Origin: Chrysopilus asiliformis | Lineage: Eukaryota; Arthropoda; Insecta; Diptera; Rhagionidae | Length of the DNA: 64,000 nt | NCBI GenBank assembly: GCA_964034945.1 | Contig: OZ035962.1 | Coordinates: 49,779,931 to 49,843,930, forward strand | Direction of reading: 5' to 3' | Part shown: one piece after another, positions 23,001-33,765 of the stretch | Layout of the letters: each line of letters begins with the position of its first letter | Position numbering within the stretch: the stretch's first letter is position 1 | Translations under genes and position numbers: made by a program | Notes under the pieces: generated by a model | What the model was told of the DNA's origin: nothing | The model's database searches: none | Seen by the model: only the letters and a program-made list of their open reading frames with translations

Positions 23001-24370
23001 AGGAATACGCCCCAAAACATACAGCCTCTGAGGTAAATTTCTAGCCAAAGTTCTGGATACAAATACCGAGGAAACAGCATTAAAATCTGTAAATTGTGAT
23101 ATAAATATCGGTTATTTATATGCCAAACTTTTTGCTCGCGTGCCCAGTTTTGTTCAAAAATCGAAATGCCAAGGAGGTTGCGAAGGAGAGATGGAAATGG
23201 TTATAACATCTGTCTGCGACGACAAATTGCTTAGCAAAGACTTTTACAAAAACGCCATAAGCAGCATAATTCCAAAAAAATACAGGCCATGCTCAGTATG
23301 TAAAGGCGAAAATATGGAAAACCTAACAATATCAAAAACTGGTAAATATGCATTTCAAATAATTATGAGCCGTTCAGAACACGATGTGGTTAAGTACATT
23401 TTTTAATTTATAGTGGAACCTCCATATTACGAAAAAATTAACTTTTTAATTCACAATGGCAAGAAAAATTAAATTTTTAACTGATTTTTTTAAATGACGA
23501 ATTTAGTGACATCAAGAATTTTATGAATGTGTAGATGTTGTAGTTTTTTATATGATTTTTTTCATAAACTTTTATCAATTACAGTAGAGCGTCGATTATC
23601 CGAAACGTCAAATATCCAGATGAACTGAAGTTTTAATTAATAAATTAAATTAATCTGGAGTTTAGTTAAACAACGAATCTATTATGTTTTTCGTTGAAAT
23701 CTAGTACATTTTTGGAACATCAAATTGCACTAATATTTTGCCATGCTAATATTGTGTTATCTCTCGATACCTTATGCCAATTTTTTAGTTTATTTTCAAT
23801 TCAAAATTTGAAGATAAAGTGACGGTACACTCCAAATACCAGGCTGGACAAAAATTGAAACAATCAGAATTTTCAATGTTTTTAAGATGGATGCTTCCGC
23901 AGGACAACGTCTTTTTCAATTTTTTTTGTATTTTTAGACGTTATACAAAAAAAAATTCACCTAGCAACGACAGTTTCGTTATAAGAATATCGTCGTATGT
24001 AGGTTTCACTGTAAATCTTTTACAAAGACCACAAAATGTAAAAAAATAAAATTTTGCCATTGTCTTCCACATTTGTGTTTTTTCAGGGCACATTATAGCG
24101 CTTGAAAGATTCAAAAGTGATCCTATTCAATTGAAACAAATTCCACTGGCAATTGAAAATACCAACTCACAAAACAATTACCACCTAATTGGTTTTGTAG
24201 ACTATTCTGGGCCAGATGTCCAATCTCGAGGGTCGACATGCTTAGGACACTACACAGCTATAACATGCCGAAGCCGTGGAAAATGGATCGTTTACAACGA
24301 CTTATTGGATAAAGCGGAGGAATTGTTGAACATCAATCGGAGTGTGCGCCCTGCTTTACTTACCCAGTGA
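19461..24370 (+). CDS. Transposase with ubiquitin-specific-protease-like domain; interrupted
   Basis: Four exons can be traced: 19461-20004, 20402-21060, 21475-23371 and 24087-24370, about 1,127 codons. The phases agree at the first two introns. Residues 183-222 hold a Cys cluster (NCACGSKLKC ... CGKRQLRGP). A DDE-like core follows: D334 in LIIDATGK, D404 in CDESRALLNA and E634 in SAAVEGEFNLLK. The 230-residue D-E gap suggests an inserted helical domain, as in MULE, hAT and P-type transposases. Residues 742-790 form a second Cys-rich cluster. The C-terminal part looks like a C19 deubiquitinase: Cys box NTCAFDSIFQ (C868), CxxC pairs (CQGGC, CSVC) and His box GHYTAITC (H1088) with D1105. Codon 920 is TGA (23029-23031) with the frame open on both sides, and the final codons are lost to an insertion. 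It is presumably nuclear and acts on the arm repeats; the family assignment (MULE/foldback-like) is inference. Confidence 0.75.
20402..21060 (+). CDS. Transposase gene exon 2 (zinc cluster and first catalytic Asp)
   Basis: The acceptor is gaattttag|gg at 20401. Joining its first two bases to the last base of exon 1 gives Gly and an open frame NCACGSKLKCTFSS, which confirms the junction. It carries the Cys cluster and the DATGK motif with D334, then FLYTAVLQCQFGPFPV and NWLKHWL, as in other DDE transposases. It ends in phase 0 at gaagtt|gtaagg. A first in-frame ATG at 20599 is internal. Confidence 0.8.
21475..23371 (+). CDS. Transposase gene exon 3 (second Asp, Glu, Cys-rich region, protease Cys box)
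   Basis: The acceptor is atatatag|atatgc. The joined frame reads V-ICDESRALLNAI across the 414-bp intron. The exon carries the remaining catalytic residues, the Cys-rich cluster (CAACLNKDF ... CVCCKKPVHLLENC), a basic PKRRRTAKY nuclear-localisation-like stretch and the start of the protease domain. The TGA at 23029 lies between TYSL and GKFLAKVL in one frame, so it is a point change (CGA to TGA is the simplest). The donor at 23371 is weak; it was chosen because it keeps phase with exon 4. The long minus-strand frame 21669-22343 is antisense to this exon. Confidence 0.75.
23411..24011. mobile_element. pogo-like MITE in the last intron of the transposase gene
   Basis: The ends tagtggaacctccatattacg and (inverted) cagtgaaacctacatacgacg are similar, and TA flanks each side (23409-23410 and 24012-24013). 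The motif family cagtagaacctcgattatccg is typical of pogo/Tigger-type elements. A second terminus of that kind (acagtagagcgtcgattatccg) lies nested at 23582. The host intron otherwise would be only about 110 bp. Confidence 0.65.
24087..24370 (+). CDS. Transposase gene exon 4 (protease His box), 3' end altered
   Basis: The acceptor is ttttttcag|gg. The frame HIIALERFKSDP continues to GHYTAITCRSRGKWIVYNDL, the His/Asp part of a ubiquitin-specific protease fold, and ends TQ-stop. The last two codons belong to an inserted element whose left end is at 24363. If it is excised with one TA, the frame would run on as LLIYAKI-stop at 25949 and beyond, a more usual ending for this fold. Confidence 0.75.
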
Positions 24371-24835
24371 AAAAATAATAAGGCCTTATGCATAAGCTGG
24401 TCGTAAGCAGGTAAATGGAGATATACAACATTAACATGCGGGGAAAAGATAAGAGATTTTAGCAAATACACGGGAGGTGGAGATTCAAACCATCGCAAAG
24501 ATTTGATCCAAGATCCAAACCTCCAAGCCGGGAACTTTTAGTTTGACATTTCATTTTTGTCGTAAATTCACCTGGATTGGATCGTGAAACGAAATTTTGA
24601 AGGTAAGTTGTTCTTTTATTAATAAAAATAATTGGTTAATAGTGTTAAAAACTGTGATAATGTGTTCTCAGAATGTCTGTAAAATGTGTCGAAATAAATT
24701 TTAGTTCGTGTTCGCCAAAAGAATTCAGGAAAACAGATTTTCTTGATGGGGCCGTAATTCTCGTGCGTGTTCTATTATGTTTAATTATTTTTACGGCTTG
24801 GATGTTTAGTTGTTGAAAAAAACGCAGTTAGTGTA

Positions 24836-24960
24836 AGAAAACACTAACAACAACACACAAGTTTCGATCGTGATTACGAAGCCCCATGAATAGGCGTGGG
24901 GCCTATTCATGGGGCTTCGTAATCACGATCGAAACTTGTGTGTTGTTGTTAGTGTTTTCT
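24836..24960. repeat. Perfect 59-bp inverted repeat, 7-nt loop
   Basis: The left arm 24836-24894 and right arm 24902-24960 are exact reverse complements over 59 bases, from agaaaacactaacaacaac to ccatgaatagg, with loop cgtgggg. Its perfection, set against the decay around it, points to recent origin or an artefact. Confidence 0.97.
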
Positions 24961-25365
24961 ACCGGCTACGCCACGACTTTCGCCCGGAGATTTCTTGCCC
25001 GGGAAAAATGGTATTTTATCTGGACAAAAGTCTCAATATAAATTGGACATTTGTCCGGAAAATAAATGGACATTTTTTCGGAAATTTCTAGTTAAAAGTC
25101 CATTTTATTTTGAGACTTATCCGGAATTTATTCAGTTTTTTTGGGAAAGGTCCACTTTTTGTCCGGAATATTTCATAAAATAATTAAAAACAAATATTTT
25201 TTTTCATTTTTGCCTTTTACCATAAGCCGATAATAAAAGGTTTCATTATCTTTTAGGTGGACAATTTTCGGAACAAAAACGATTGACGAAAAATTAAATC
25301 GATCTCTAAAAGTCTTGTAAGTATATTTTTGTTTAACAAATTTTTATAATATATTTTGCTTGATA

Positions 25366-25530
25366 ATGGACAATCTTTCGTATAGACTTCGTCGGCAAAT
25401 TATCGCCGCCGACGATAATCTCAACTATTTTTATTCAGATCTCCAATTGTCGCTTAAAAAGCAGATTGCAGATTTGCACAACCGGTTAAATCAAAGCAAA
25501 AATCGCAAATTAAACGGAAAAGGTAATTGA
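25366..25530 (+). CDS. Small ORF inside the TA-flanked element, possible first exon
   Basis: It encodes 54 residues beginning MDNLSYRLRRQIIAADDN, with a predicted helical, basic C-terminus (KKQIADLHNRLNQSKNRK). The last in-frame codons include a donor-like aaag|gtaatt, so it may be a first coding exon whose continuation is gone. The product was not recognised. It is the only credible frame in the element. Confidence 0.35.
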   Translation: MDNLSYRLRRQIIAADDNLNYFYSDLQLSLKKQIADLHNRLNQSKNRKLNGKGN

Positions 25531-25760
25531 AGTTATAAATTTAATAATTTTTTAATTTCATATTCTCCTTCAGGGTCTATTTAACGCTGTGAGCATCAAA
25601 CTAAATGAGACTGAGCATCAAAACATTGGAGCTGTTAATTTACCTGATTTTTTTTTAAATTTATACATTTTGTTATTTTATTTTTGTTGCAAAAAAATAA
25701 ACATTATAAAAAAATATATATCTTTATTTTAAATTTCCCTCGAAATATTTTACAGCTAGC

Positions 25761-25799
25761 GCCATCTACTGTGATACCGAAAACAGCGCCATCTATTAG
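25761..25799 (+). promoter_or_regulatory. Two CTCF-like motifs (gcgccatcta)
   Basis: The sequences gccatctactgt (25761-25772) and gccatctattag (25788-25799) match the reverse of the CTCF core at 11 and about 9 of 12 positions. They sit 27 bp apart in the same orientation, near the right end of the TA-flanked element. No binding is implied by sequence alone. Confidence 0.3.
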
Positions 25800-25950
25800 C
25801 AGCTTCCGACCTGCTTACGAATTGCTTACGCATACTGCTTATTTTATGTGAAATGGGCAATGCTTCGGTTATGGGAACATAAGCACTCCGTAAGTTATAG
25901 GCGTAAGTTGTACATAAGCACTTAATAAGCACTTATGCATTCACTGGGTA

Positions 25951-26609
25951 TTTACGCAAAAATTTGATAAATAGAAATGCAAATTACATGTTCGATTAAA
26001 ACAAAAAATATAAAAAAAAAAGTTTTTTTCCTATCATTTTTTATTTGCTTTTAACATATTCAATACGTGGATAATAGTATTATCGTCGATAATAGTTTTT
26101 AAAAAACCACTTTTTTATTAAAACAATGGCGCGTATTCATAATCGTTGCGTTAAACCGGGGTCCAGATAAAACATGTTTAAAATTTAACATCCAACTTAA
26201 AAAGCTTCTTATCTTTATATATAAAAATGAATATTTGTCTGTAATAATTTCTGTTTGTTTCCAAAAATCTCAAAAACGACCAGTCCGATTGAGTTCAAAC
26301 TTTTACATAAACTAGATTTTGAAGAGAGGATGGTTTGTGTATATAGTATGATGATTTTGCACTACTCCTTCCCCCGCCCTATTCAGTTTCATCAAAAATA
26401 ACTGTAAGAATTTAGAAACAATGTAAGAATTTATTTTTTAGTAGGCAACGATTTTATTTTGACATGTCGAGAAATTAAAATCAAAAAATAATTATATCAT
26501 TCTATATATATATAAATGAATGTTTGTCTTTTTGTGTGGGTTTTGGGATGGTATTGAAGTGAGATCAATTGAATTGAAATGAGATCAAATGAGATCAAAT
26601 GAGATAAAA
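25951..26609. other. AT-rich interior sequence with two repeat-start motifs
   Basis: After the remnant of the transposase gene tail (tatttacgcaaaaatttga) no gene is seen. Motifs tctttatatataaaaatgaa (26211) and ttctatatatatataaatgaa (26503) resemble TC-type starts of Helitron-like repeats. A short run of the atgagatcaa decamer (26570-26605) is a seed-like copy of the satellite at 39600-42612. Confidence 0.4.
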
Positions 26610-26904
26610 AAACTTTTTAAAAAAAAGTAAAAAAAACCGACTTAAAAATGCACTAAAAAGGAAAAAATAATTTTTTTGGAAGTTGGTGCCAAAATAGAAA
26701 CAAACAATTTGCTCTCTTTTATTGTACAATCTATAAAATTAAAAAATTTGTAATAAATAAAATTATTATTTATTGAATTGTACCAAAAGTTTTTGTTTTC
26801 TAATAAGTCACAGAGATGAGGTTCAAACCATTATTTTTTTACAGCCTACTTACATAATATAAACATAACAAAAGCTATAATTGCCAATCTGGCAATTATT
26901 GAAA
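26610..26904. mobile_element. Interspersed repeat with aaccgacttaaaaatgcac (family D)
   Basis: The tract aaaaccgacttaaaaatgc, then ggaagttggtgcc and tttgctctctttta, recurs at 28390-28570, 29475-29810, 31010-31220, 33660-33770, 35515-35800, 36950-37300 and 37915-38140 in both orientations. It forms the edges of the 122-bp-unit composites and of family A. No coding frame is present. Confidence 0.75.
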
Positions 26905-27406
26905 ACCCGTATGGTGATTTAAGTGAACAGTTGTATCAAAACTCCAGTTTGAAGTCAAAGTTTCCAATGAGATTTTTTAAAATTTATTCCAATCGGATTT
27001 TGATGTATGGGAGTTTTATGTAGAATTATATCCTAAACATCTTTTGTTCTTGCACTTTTTCGATAAGATGCACCGTTTTTGAGGTATTCGCAAAAAACTT
27101 TTTCGTTCGTATGGGGGGTACCCCCCCCCCCCCCCCCCCCCGCCCCTAATGGACCGTTTTTGCTCATTAACGAACTTAGCCTCACATTTTACGAAAAACG
27201 GATCTGCGCAAAATTTCAAGGCTCTAGCTCAATCCGTGCGTCCGCAATCGTGTTCACAGACAGACGGACGGACATGCGGAAATCAAAATATTTTGTCATT
27301 CCTAACACACTGGTGTAATTCATTTTTGTGTGTGATGACGGGGTCTTGGCGTTACAAACGGTAAGGCAAAGTTAGTATACCCTTTGGTATTCCATACCAT
27401 ACGGGT
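26905..27406 (-). mobile_element. Family A element, full length, with poly-C expansion
   Basis: Both terminal repeats are present (acccgtatggtga at 26905; accatacgggt ending 27406). The core ggggggtacccccc has expanded to a run of 21 C (27121-27141) followed by gccccta. Frames 27016-27364 are translations of the family sequence. Confidence 0.85.
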
Positions 27407-27659
27407 ATAAAAATTTCAGCGGTATTGTTCCTTACTTGGCACGTTGCCCTTAACCCCGTCAACATTAACAAATATTATTTTGTTTTTGGGTAAGCTCCGT
27501 TAAAATTAAAAAAATATTCTTTTGTCAGATGTCGTCACGAAAGATAAAATATTTTCATTTGGATAGCAGTAATAGAATTGGTGATAGCTGTAAAAGTTTT
27601 GATCTGAAATAATTGCAATTAAAACAAAATAGAATTTCGCAAGCTAATTCACAAAAGAC
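27407..27659. other. Repeat flank shared with 30799-30990
   Basis: The sequence after the family A right end (ttcagcggtattgttcc to gatagctgtaaaag) recurs beside the other family A copies, so the repeat unit is larger than the terminal repeats indicate. No gene is seen. Confidence 0.5.
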
Positions 27660-27921
27660 ATATCTGTACCCCAGAGGTAAATTGTCGTAACTGACATTTT
27701 GCAAATTACAGGAGAGCCATTTTTAGTTCGGAATTGCAAACTTTTTATTGTGTATGATTTTCGGTAATTATTGAAACTTTTGTAGTTTATTTTATTTTAG
27801 GACATTGTCTAAACAAAATATTAGTTGATATAACATATACGTCCCCACAATGTAATTAAAACAATAACCCCAAAATCGCGGTTTTGGCAGTTATGACAGT
27901 TTACCTCTGGGGTACAGATAT
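27660..27921. mobile_element. MITE with 22-bp terminal inverted repeats (262 bp)
   Basis: The ends atatctgtaccccagaggtaaa and its exact reverse complement enclose an AT-rich interior without a frame. The target duplication is unclear because the inverted match runs to the outermost readable base. Absent from the otherwise similar segment at 37550. Confidence 0.8.
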
Positions 27922-29475
27922 ATTGGTTTAGTTGTTCATTTCAGTCGGTTTAGTTTTCATTTCAGTCAAGGTGGTACTTATTTAAAAAAAACATTGTTTT
28001 AAAGAACCGTTAAGTAGTGAAAGGAAAAATTTTAAGTTTTAAAGCTTTCCGAATTTGAAATAACCACATACAACAATTTAGATAAATAGGTGCTCGTAGA
28101 GGTGAGTGAAAATTGTATTAAAATACATATTGAATGGGTTTTATATTCCCCAAATTTTGAATATCGATTCTTGTCACTATAAAAAATTTATGTTTATCAC
28201 ATCGAATATTTGCAATGCATTAAACGAAACGCGGGATGTAAAAATTATAGTCATTGTGATATTTTAACCGCGATTGTACATAAAAGTACTCGACAACTGT
28301 AAAAAGCTTTTGATTGTCTTAACAATTCTTGTTACAATAAAATTATTTGTAACACTCAAGAAATATGAATAGAAGTCCTCTTTAAGTTTCTATTTTGGCC
28401 CCAACTTCCAAAAAAATTATTTTTTCCTTTTTAGTGCACTTTTAGATTGTACAATAAAAGAGAGCAAATTGTTTGTTTCTATTTTGGCACCAACTTCCAA
28501 AAAAATTATTTTTTCCTTTTTAGTGCATTTTTAAGTCGGTTTTTTTTACTTTTTTTAAAAAAGTTTTTTATTTTATAATTTTTAGTGACTTTTGGTATAT
28601 ACATATTATAGGATATATTTAATGTTAGGAAATGGGTAGAGCAAAACTTTGGTCGTTCCAAACAGCGAATTTTTAGGGATGGCAACAGTAAGTTGTAAAC
28701 TAAATTTTAGAGGTCGACAGCAAAAATTTTGGGGGTCGTCACCAACATTTTTTAGATCGACAGAAACCTTTCGTTAACCTTACAGACTTCTAAACATTAG
28801 AATTGGATAGGCGACCCTAAAAACCCCCATATGTGTTTGTTTTTTATCTAGAAAATTTGAGGGTTGAAGGATTTGCTGCCCCCCAAAATATACGCATAAA
28901 AATTTTCAGACCGATCGGAACATCCGATTAGGGGACGGGGGAGGGGTTACGAAGCGAAAGGGGTAGGGGAAAATAGATAAGGGGAAAACACTAGCCGTCC
29001 CCCAAAATGTACGCATACAAATTTTCAGATCGATCGGACCATCCGATTGGGAGTTGATAGGGGAGGGGTTAAGAAGCGAAAGGGGTAGGGGAAAATAGAT
29101 AAGGGGAAAACACTAGCCGTCCCTCAAAATATACGCATACAAATTTTCAGATCGATCGGACCATCCGATTGGGAGTTGATAGGGGAGGGGTTAAAAAGCG
29201 AAAGGGGTAGGGGAAAATAGATAAGGGGAAAACACTAGCCGTCCCCCAAAATGTACGCATACAAATTTTCAGATCGATCGGACCATCCGATTGGGAGTTG
29301 ACAGGGGAGGGGAAGGCCGGGAAACGTCGGAGAGAGGGGAAATTAAAATGGGACCAACTAGGGAGTGAACTCTGTCATCCACCAACGTTTCAACAAAATC
29401 CATGCAACGGCACCCAAGTACTGCGTGAACATACAGATATAAAATAAATAAATAAATAAATAAATAAATAAAAAA
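27922..29475 (+). mobile_element. Composite repeat with 122-bp units, copy 1
   Basis: From ttcagtcggtttagttttca through a family D piece, the head (ggaaatgggtagagc, gatcgacagaaacc), three to four units of the 122-bp repeat (28895-29305), then a fixed tail (ggccgggaaacgtcggagag to gtgaacatacagatat) and taaa repeats. The segment recurs in the same orientation at 37550-39470. Confidence 0.8.
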
Positions 29476-29785
29476 AACTTTTTAAAAAAACTTTTTAAAA
29501 AAAAGTAAAAAAAAACCGACTTAAAAATGCACTAAAAAGGAAAAAATAATTTTTTTTTGGAAGTTGGTGCCAAAATAGAAACAAACAATTTGCTCTCTTT
29601 TATTGTACAATATATAAAATTAAAAAATTTCTAATAAATAAAATTATTATTTATTGAATTGTACCAAAAGTTTTTGTTTTCTAATAAGTCACAGAGATGA
29701 GATTCAAACCAATTTTTTTTTACAGCCTACCTACATAATATAAACATAACAAAAGCTATATTTGCCAATCTGGCAATTATTGAAA

Positions 29786-30798
29786 ACCCGTATGGTGATT
29801 TAAGTGAACTGGAGCGCGTTCGCCGTTGCAAAATAGTCAGCTATAGTTGACTATTTGTGACTATCGGTCGTTCGTGAACGCCGTAGCTGACTACTTAGCT
29901 ACAGCTCTGGTCGTTCGTGGATGCCAATAGTCGACTACGGTAGTTGACTATTTCTGACTATGCTCGGTGAGTAGAGTTAGAAATAGTCAAGCGTAGCTAA
30001 CACACACATAGACAGTGTGTAAATTATGTTTCACACATAAATGTCAAAATTCCAGCTTGAGTTTAGTTTTTAGGAAAAGAAAAAGGAAAATGAACATAAA
30101 AATATTTACGCAGATGAAAATTAATAGCGATATGCTTTAAAAAATTGGAGCTTTTGTTCATTCTTCAGTGTGTGTGTGAGCTGTCAATCGAAAAGCAACT
30201 ACGACTATGACTATGGTCGTTCGTGGTGCACATGACTATAGTTGACTACGGCGAGCTATGACAGATTGACGTCATTAGCTATTGCTAGCTACGACTACGA
30301 CTATCAATGCGTCGACGAACGCGCTCCAGTTGTACCAAAATTACACTTTGAAGTCAAAGTTTCCAATGAGATTTTTGAAAATTTGTTCCAATCGGATTTT
30401 GATGTATGGAAGTTTTATGTAGAATCATATCCTAAATAACTTTTGTTCTTGCACTTTTTTGATCAGATGCACCGTTTTTGAGATATTCGCAAAAAACGAT
30501 TTCGTTCGTATGGGGGGTACCCCCCCTAATGGACCGTTTTCGCCCATTAACGAACTTAGCCTCGCATTTTACGAAAAACGGATCTGCGCAAAATTTCAAG
30601 GCTCTAGCTCAATCCGTGCGTCCGCAATCGAGTTCACAGACAGACGGACAGACGGACGGACGGACATGCGGAAATCAAAATCTTTTGTCATTCCTAACAC
30701 ACTGGTGTAATTCATTTTTGTGTGTGATGACGGGATCTTGGCGTTACAAACGGTAAGGCAAAGTTAGTATACCCTTTGGTATTCCATACCATACGGGT
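29786..30798 (-). mobile_element. Family A element interrupted by a MITE
   Basis: Termini acccgtatggtga (29786) and accatacgggt (30798) enclose the family core, split at aagtgaac/gttgta by the 519-bp insertion at 29810-30328. Frames 30459-30756 are translations of the family core, including the QTDGQTDGRTD-type tract. Confidence 0.85.
29810..30328. mobile_element. MITE with TGGAGCGCGTTCG termini
   Basis: The 13-bp ends tggagcgcgttcg and cgaacgcgctcca are exact inverted repeats. The interior repeats agctatagttgactat- and gtcgttcgtg-like motifs on both sides of a unique centre. Comparison with intact family A copies (gaacagttgta) shows the insertion point. One base of the target is missing and no duplication is seen. 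Confidence 0.8.
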
Positions 30799-31009
30799 AT
30801 AAAAATTTCAGCGGTATTGTTCCTTACTTGGCACGTTGCCCTTAACCCACGTCAACATTAACAAATATTCTTTTGTTTTTGGGTAAGCTCCGTTAAAATT
30901 AAAAAAATATTCTTTTGTCAGATGTCGTCACGAAAGATAAAATATTTTCATTTGGATAGCAGTAATAGAATTGGTGATAGCTGTAAAAGTAACACTCAAG
31001 AAATATGAA

Positions 31010-33660
31010 TAGAAGTCCTCTTTAAGTTTCTATTTTGGCCCCAACTTCCAAAAAAATTATTTTTTCCTTTTTAGTGCACTTTTAGATTGTACAATAAAAG
31101 AGAGCAAATTGTTTGTTTCTATTTTGGCACCAACTTCCAAAAAAAAATTATTTTTTCCTTTTTAGTGCATTTTTAAGTCGGTTTTTTTTTACTTTTTTTT
31201 AAAAAGTTTTTTATTTTATAATTTTTAGTGACTTTTGGTATTATACATATTATATAGATATATTTAATGTTAGGAAATGGGTAGAGCTGCGCCCCACGTG
31301 CGAAAACGGCGTTACGAATCGATAGCCTTCAACCCCCTTAGTGACACTGGAAAGTTTCATTAAGATCGGACCAGCCAATTCGAAGATACCAGGCGAGGGG
31401 TATCGAGGGGAGGGAAAAGTCAGGTTTTGTAGTGGAAAATCAAACCCCTTAGCCTTCTTAGTAATACTGTAAAGCTTCATTAAGATCGGACCACCGAATT
31501 CGAAGATACCAGGCGAGGAGTGTCGAAGGGGAATTTTCTCAGAGGGGATACCTATCTAGATCGTATTTTTGTCCCCGAAAATCCCTAACACCCAAGTTTC
31601 ATGAAAATCGTTAGGCCTGTTTTCGAGATCCATTGTGCAGACAGACAGACTGACAGACAGAAGGACGACAGTCCTAGTATTATATTATAGGATATACCTA
31701 TTTAATGTTAGGAAATGGGTAGAGCAAAACTTTAATCGTTCCAAACAGCGAATTTTTAGGGATGGCAACAGTAAGTTGTAAACTAAATTTTAGAGGTCGA
31801 CAGCAAAAATTTTGGTCACCAACATTTTTTAGATCGACAGAAACCTTTCGTTAACCTTACAGACTTCTAAACATTAGAAATTTGAGGGTTGAAGGATTCG
31901 CTGCCCCCCAAAATATACGCATAAAAATTTTCAGACCGATCGGACCATCCGATTAGGGGACAGGGGAGGGGTTAAGAAGCGAAAGGGGTAGGGGAAAATA
32001 GATAAGGGGAAAACACTAGCCGTCCCCCAAAATGTGAGCATACAAATTTTCAGATCGATCGGACCATCCGATTGGGAGTTGATAGGGGAGGGGTTAAGAA
32101 GCGAAAGGGGTAGGGGAAAATAGATAAGGGGAAAACACTAGCCGTCCCCCAAAATGTGAGCATACAAATTTTCAGATCGATCGGACCATCCGATTGGGAG
32201 TTGATAGGGGAGGGGTTAAGAAGCGAGGGGTTAAGAAGCGAAAGGGGTAGGGGAAAATAGATAAGGGGAAAACACTAGCCGTCCCCCAAAATGTGAGCAT
32301 ACAAATTTTCAGATCGATCGGACCATCCGATTGGGAGTTGATAGGGGAGGGGTTAAGAAGCAAAAGGGGTAGGGGAAAATAGATAAGGGGAAAACACTGG
32401 CCGTCCCCCAAAATGTGAGCATACAAATTTTCAGATCGATCGGACCATCCGATTGGGAGTTGACAGGGGAGGGGTTAAGAAGCGAAAGGGGTAGGGGAAA
32501 ATAGATAAGGGGAAAACACTAGCCGTCCCCCAAAATGTGAGCATACAAATTTTCAGATCGATCGGACCATCCGATTGGGAGTTGATAGGGGAGGGGTTAA
32601 GAAGCGAAAGGGGTAGGGGAAAATAGATAAGGGGAAAACACTAGCCGTCCCCCAAAATGTGAGCATACAAATTTTCAGATCGATCGGACCATCCGATTGG
32701 GAGTTGATAGGGGAGGGGTTAAGAAGCGAGGGGTTAAGAAGCGAAAGGGGTAGGGGAAAATAGATAAGGGAAAACACTAGCCGTCCCCCAAAATGTGAGC
32801 ATACAAATTTTCAGATCGATCGGACCATCCGATTGGGAGTTGATAGGGGAGGGGTTAAGAAGCAAAAGGGGTAGGGGAAAATAGATAAGGGGAAAACACT
32901 GGCCGTCCCCCAAAATGTGAGCATACAAATTTTCAGACCGATCGGACCATCCGATTGGGAGTTGATAGGGGAGGGGTTAAGAAGCGAGGGGTTAAGAAGC
33001 GAAAGGGGTAGGGGAAAATAGATAAGGGGAAAACACTAGCCGTCCCCCAAAACGTACGCATACAAATTTTCAGATCGATCGGACCATCCGATTGGGAGTT
33101 GACAGGGGAGGGGTTAAGAAGCGAAAGGGGTAGGGGAAAATAGATAAGGGGAAAACACTAGCCGTCCCCCAAAATGTGAGCATACAAATTTTCAGATCGA
33201 TCGGACCATCCGATTGGGAGTTGACAGGGGAGGGGTTAAGAAGCGAAAGGGGTAGGGGAAAATAGATAAGGGGAAAACACTAGCCGTCCCCCAAAATGTA
33301 CGCATACAAATTTTCAGATCGATCGGACCATCCGATTGGGAGTTGACAGGGGAGGGGTTAAGAAGCGAAAGGGGTAGGGGAAAATAGATAAGGGGAAAAC
33401 ACTAGCCGTCCCCCAAAATGTACGCATACAAATTTTCAGATCGATCGGACCATCCGATTGGGAGTTGACAGGGGAGGGGAAGGCCGGGAAACGTCGGAGA
33501 GAGGGGAAATTAAAATGGGACCAACTAGGGAGTGAACTCTGTCATCCACCAACGTTTCAACAAAATCCATGCAACGGCACCCAAGTACTGCGTGAACATA
33601 CAGATATTAAATAAATAAAGTTGGACCAAAACGAATTGATAACCTCCTCCTTTTTTGGAA
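31010..33660 (+). mobile_element. Composite repeat with 122-bp units, copy 2 (about 13 units)
   Basis: The head includes gccttcaacccccttagtga and a tract cagacagacagactgacag (31638). The units begin at cagatcgatcggaccatcc (32051, 32173 and so on, 122 bp apart) and contain ggggttaagaagcgaaagg and cactagccgtcccccaaaa. Some units carry an extra 13-bp repeat (gcgaggggttaag). The minus-strand frames 32172-32928 are unit translations. Confidence 0.9.
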
Positions 33661-33765
33661 GTCGGTTAAAAAAAGTAAAAAAAACCGACTTAAAAATGCA
33701 CTAAAAAGGAAAAAATAATTTTTTTGGAAGTTGGTGCCAAAATAGAAACAAACAATTTGCTCTCT

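Larger units (their letters stand above)
24363..25948 (+). mobile_element. TA-flanked insertion (1,586 bp) in the transposase gene
   Basis: The termini cccagtgaa and ttcactggg are inverted and flanked by TA on both sides (24361-24362 and 25949-25950). The subterminal regions share degenerate cttatgcataagc-like motifs. The interior holds a 59-bp hairpin, a small open frame with a splice donor, and two gcgccatcta motifs. TA duplication is typical of Tc1/mariner-like elements, but no transposase is encoded, so the class is uncertain. Confidence 0.75.

Noticed and set aside
32172..32928. Minus-strand frames of 64-84 codons with internal repeats
   Set aside because: Translations of the 122-bp units; they recur with the unit and break at unit variants.
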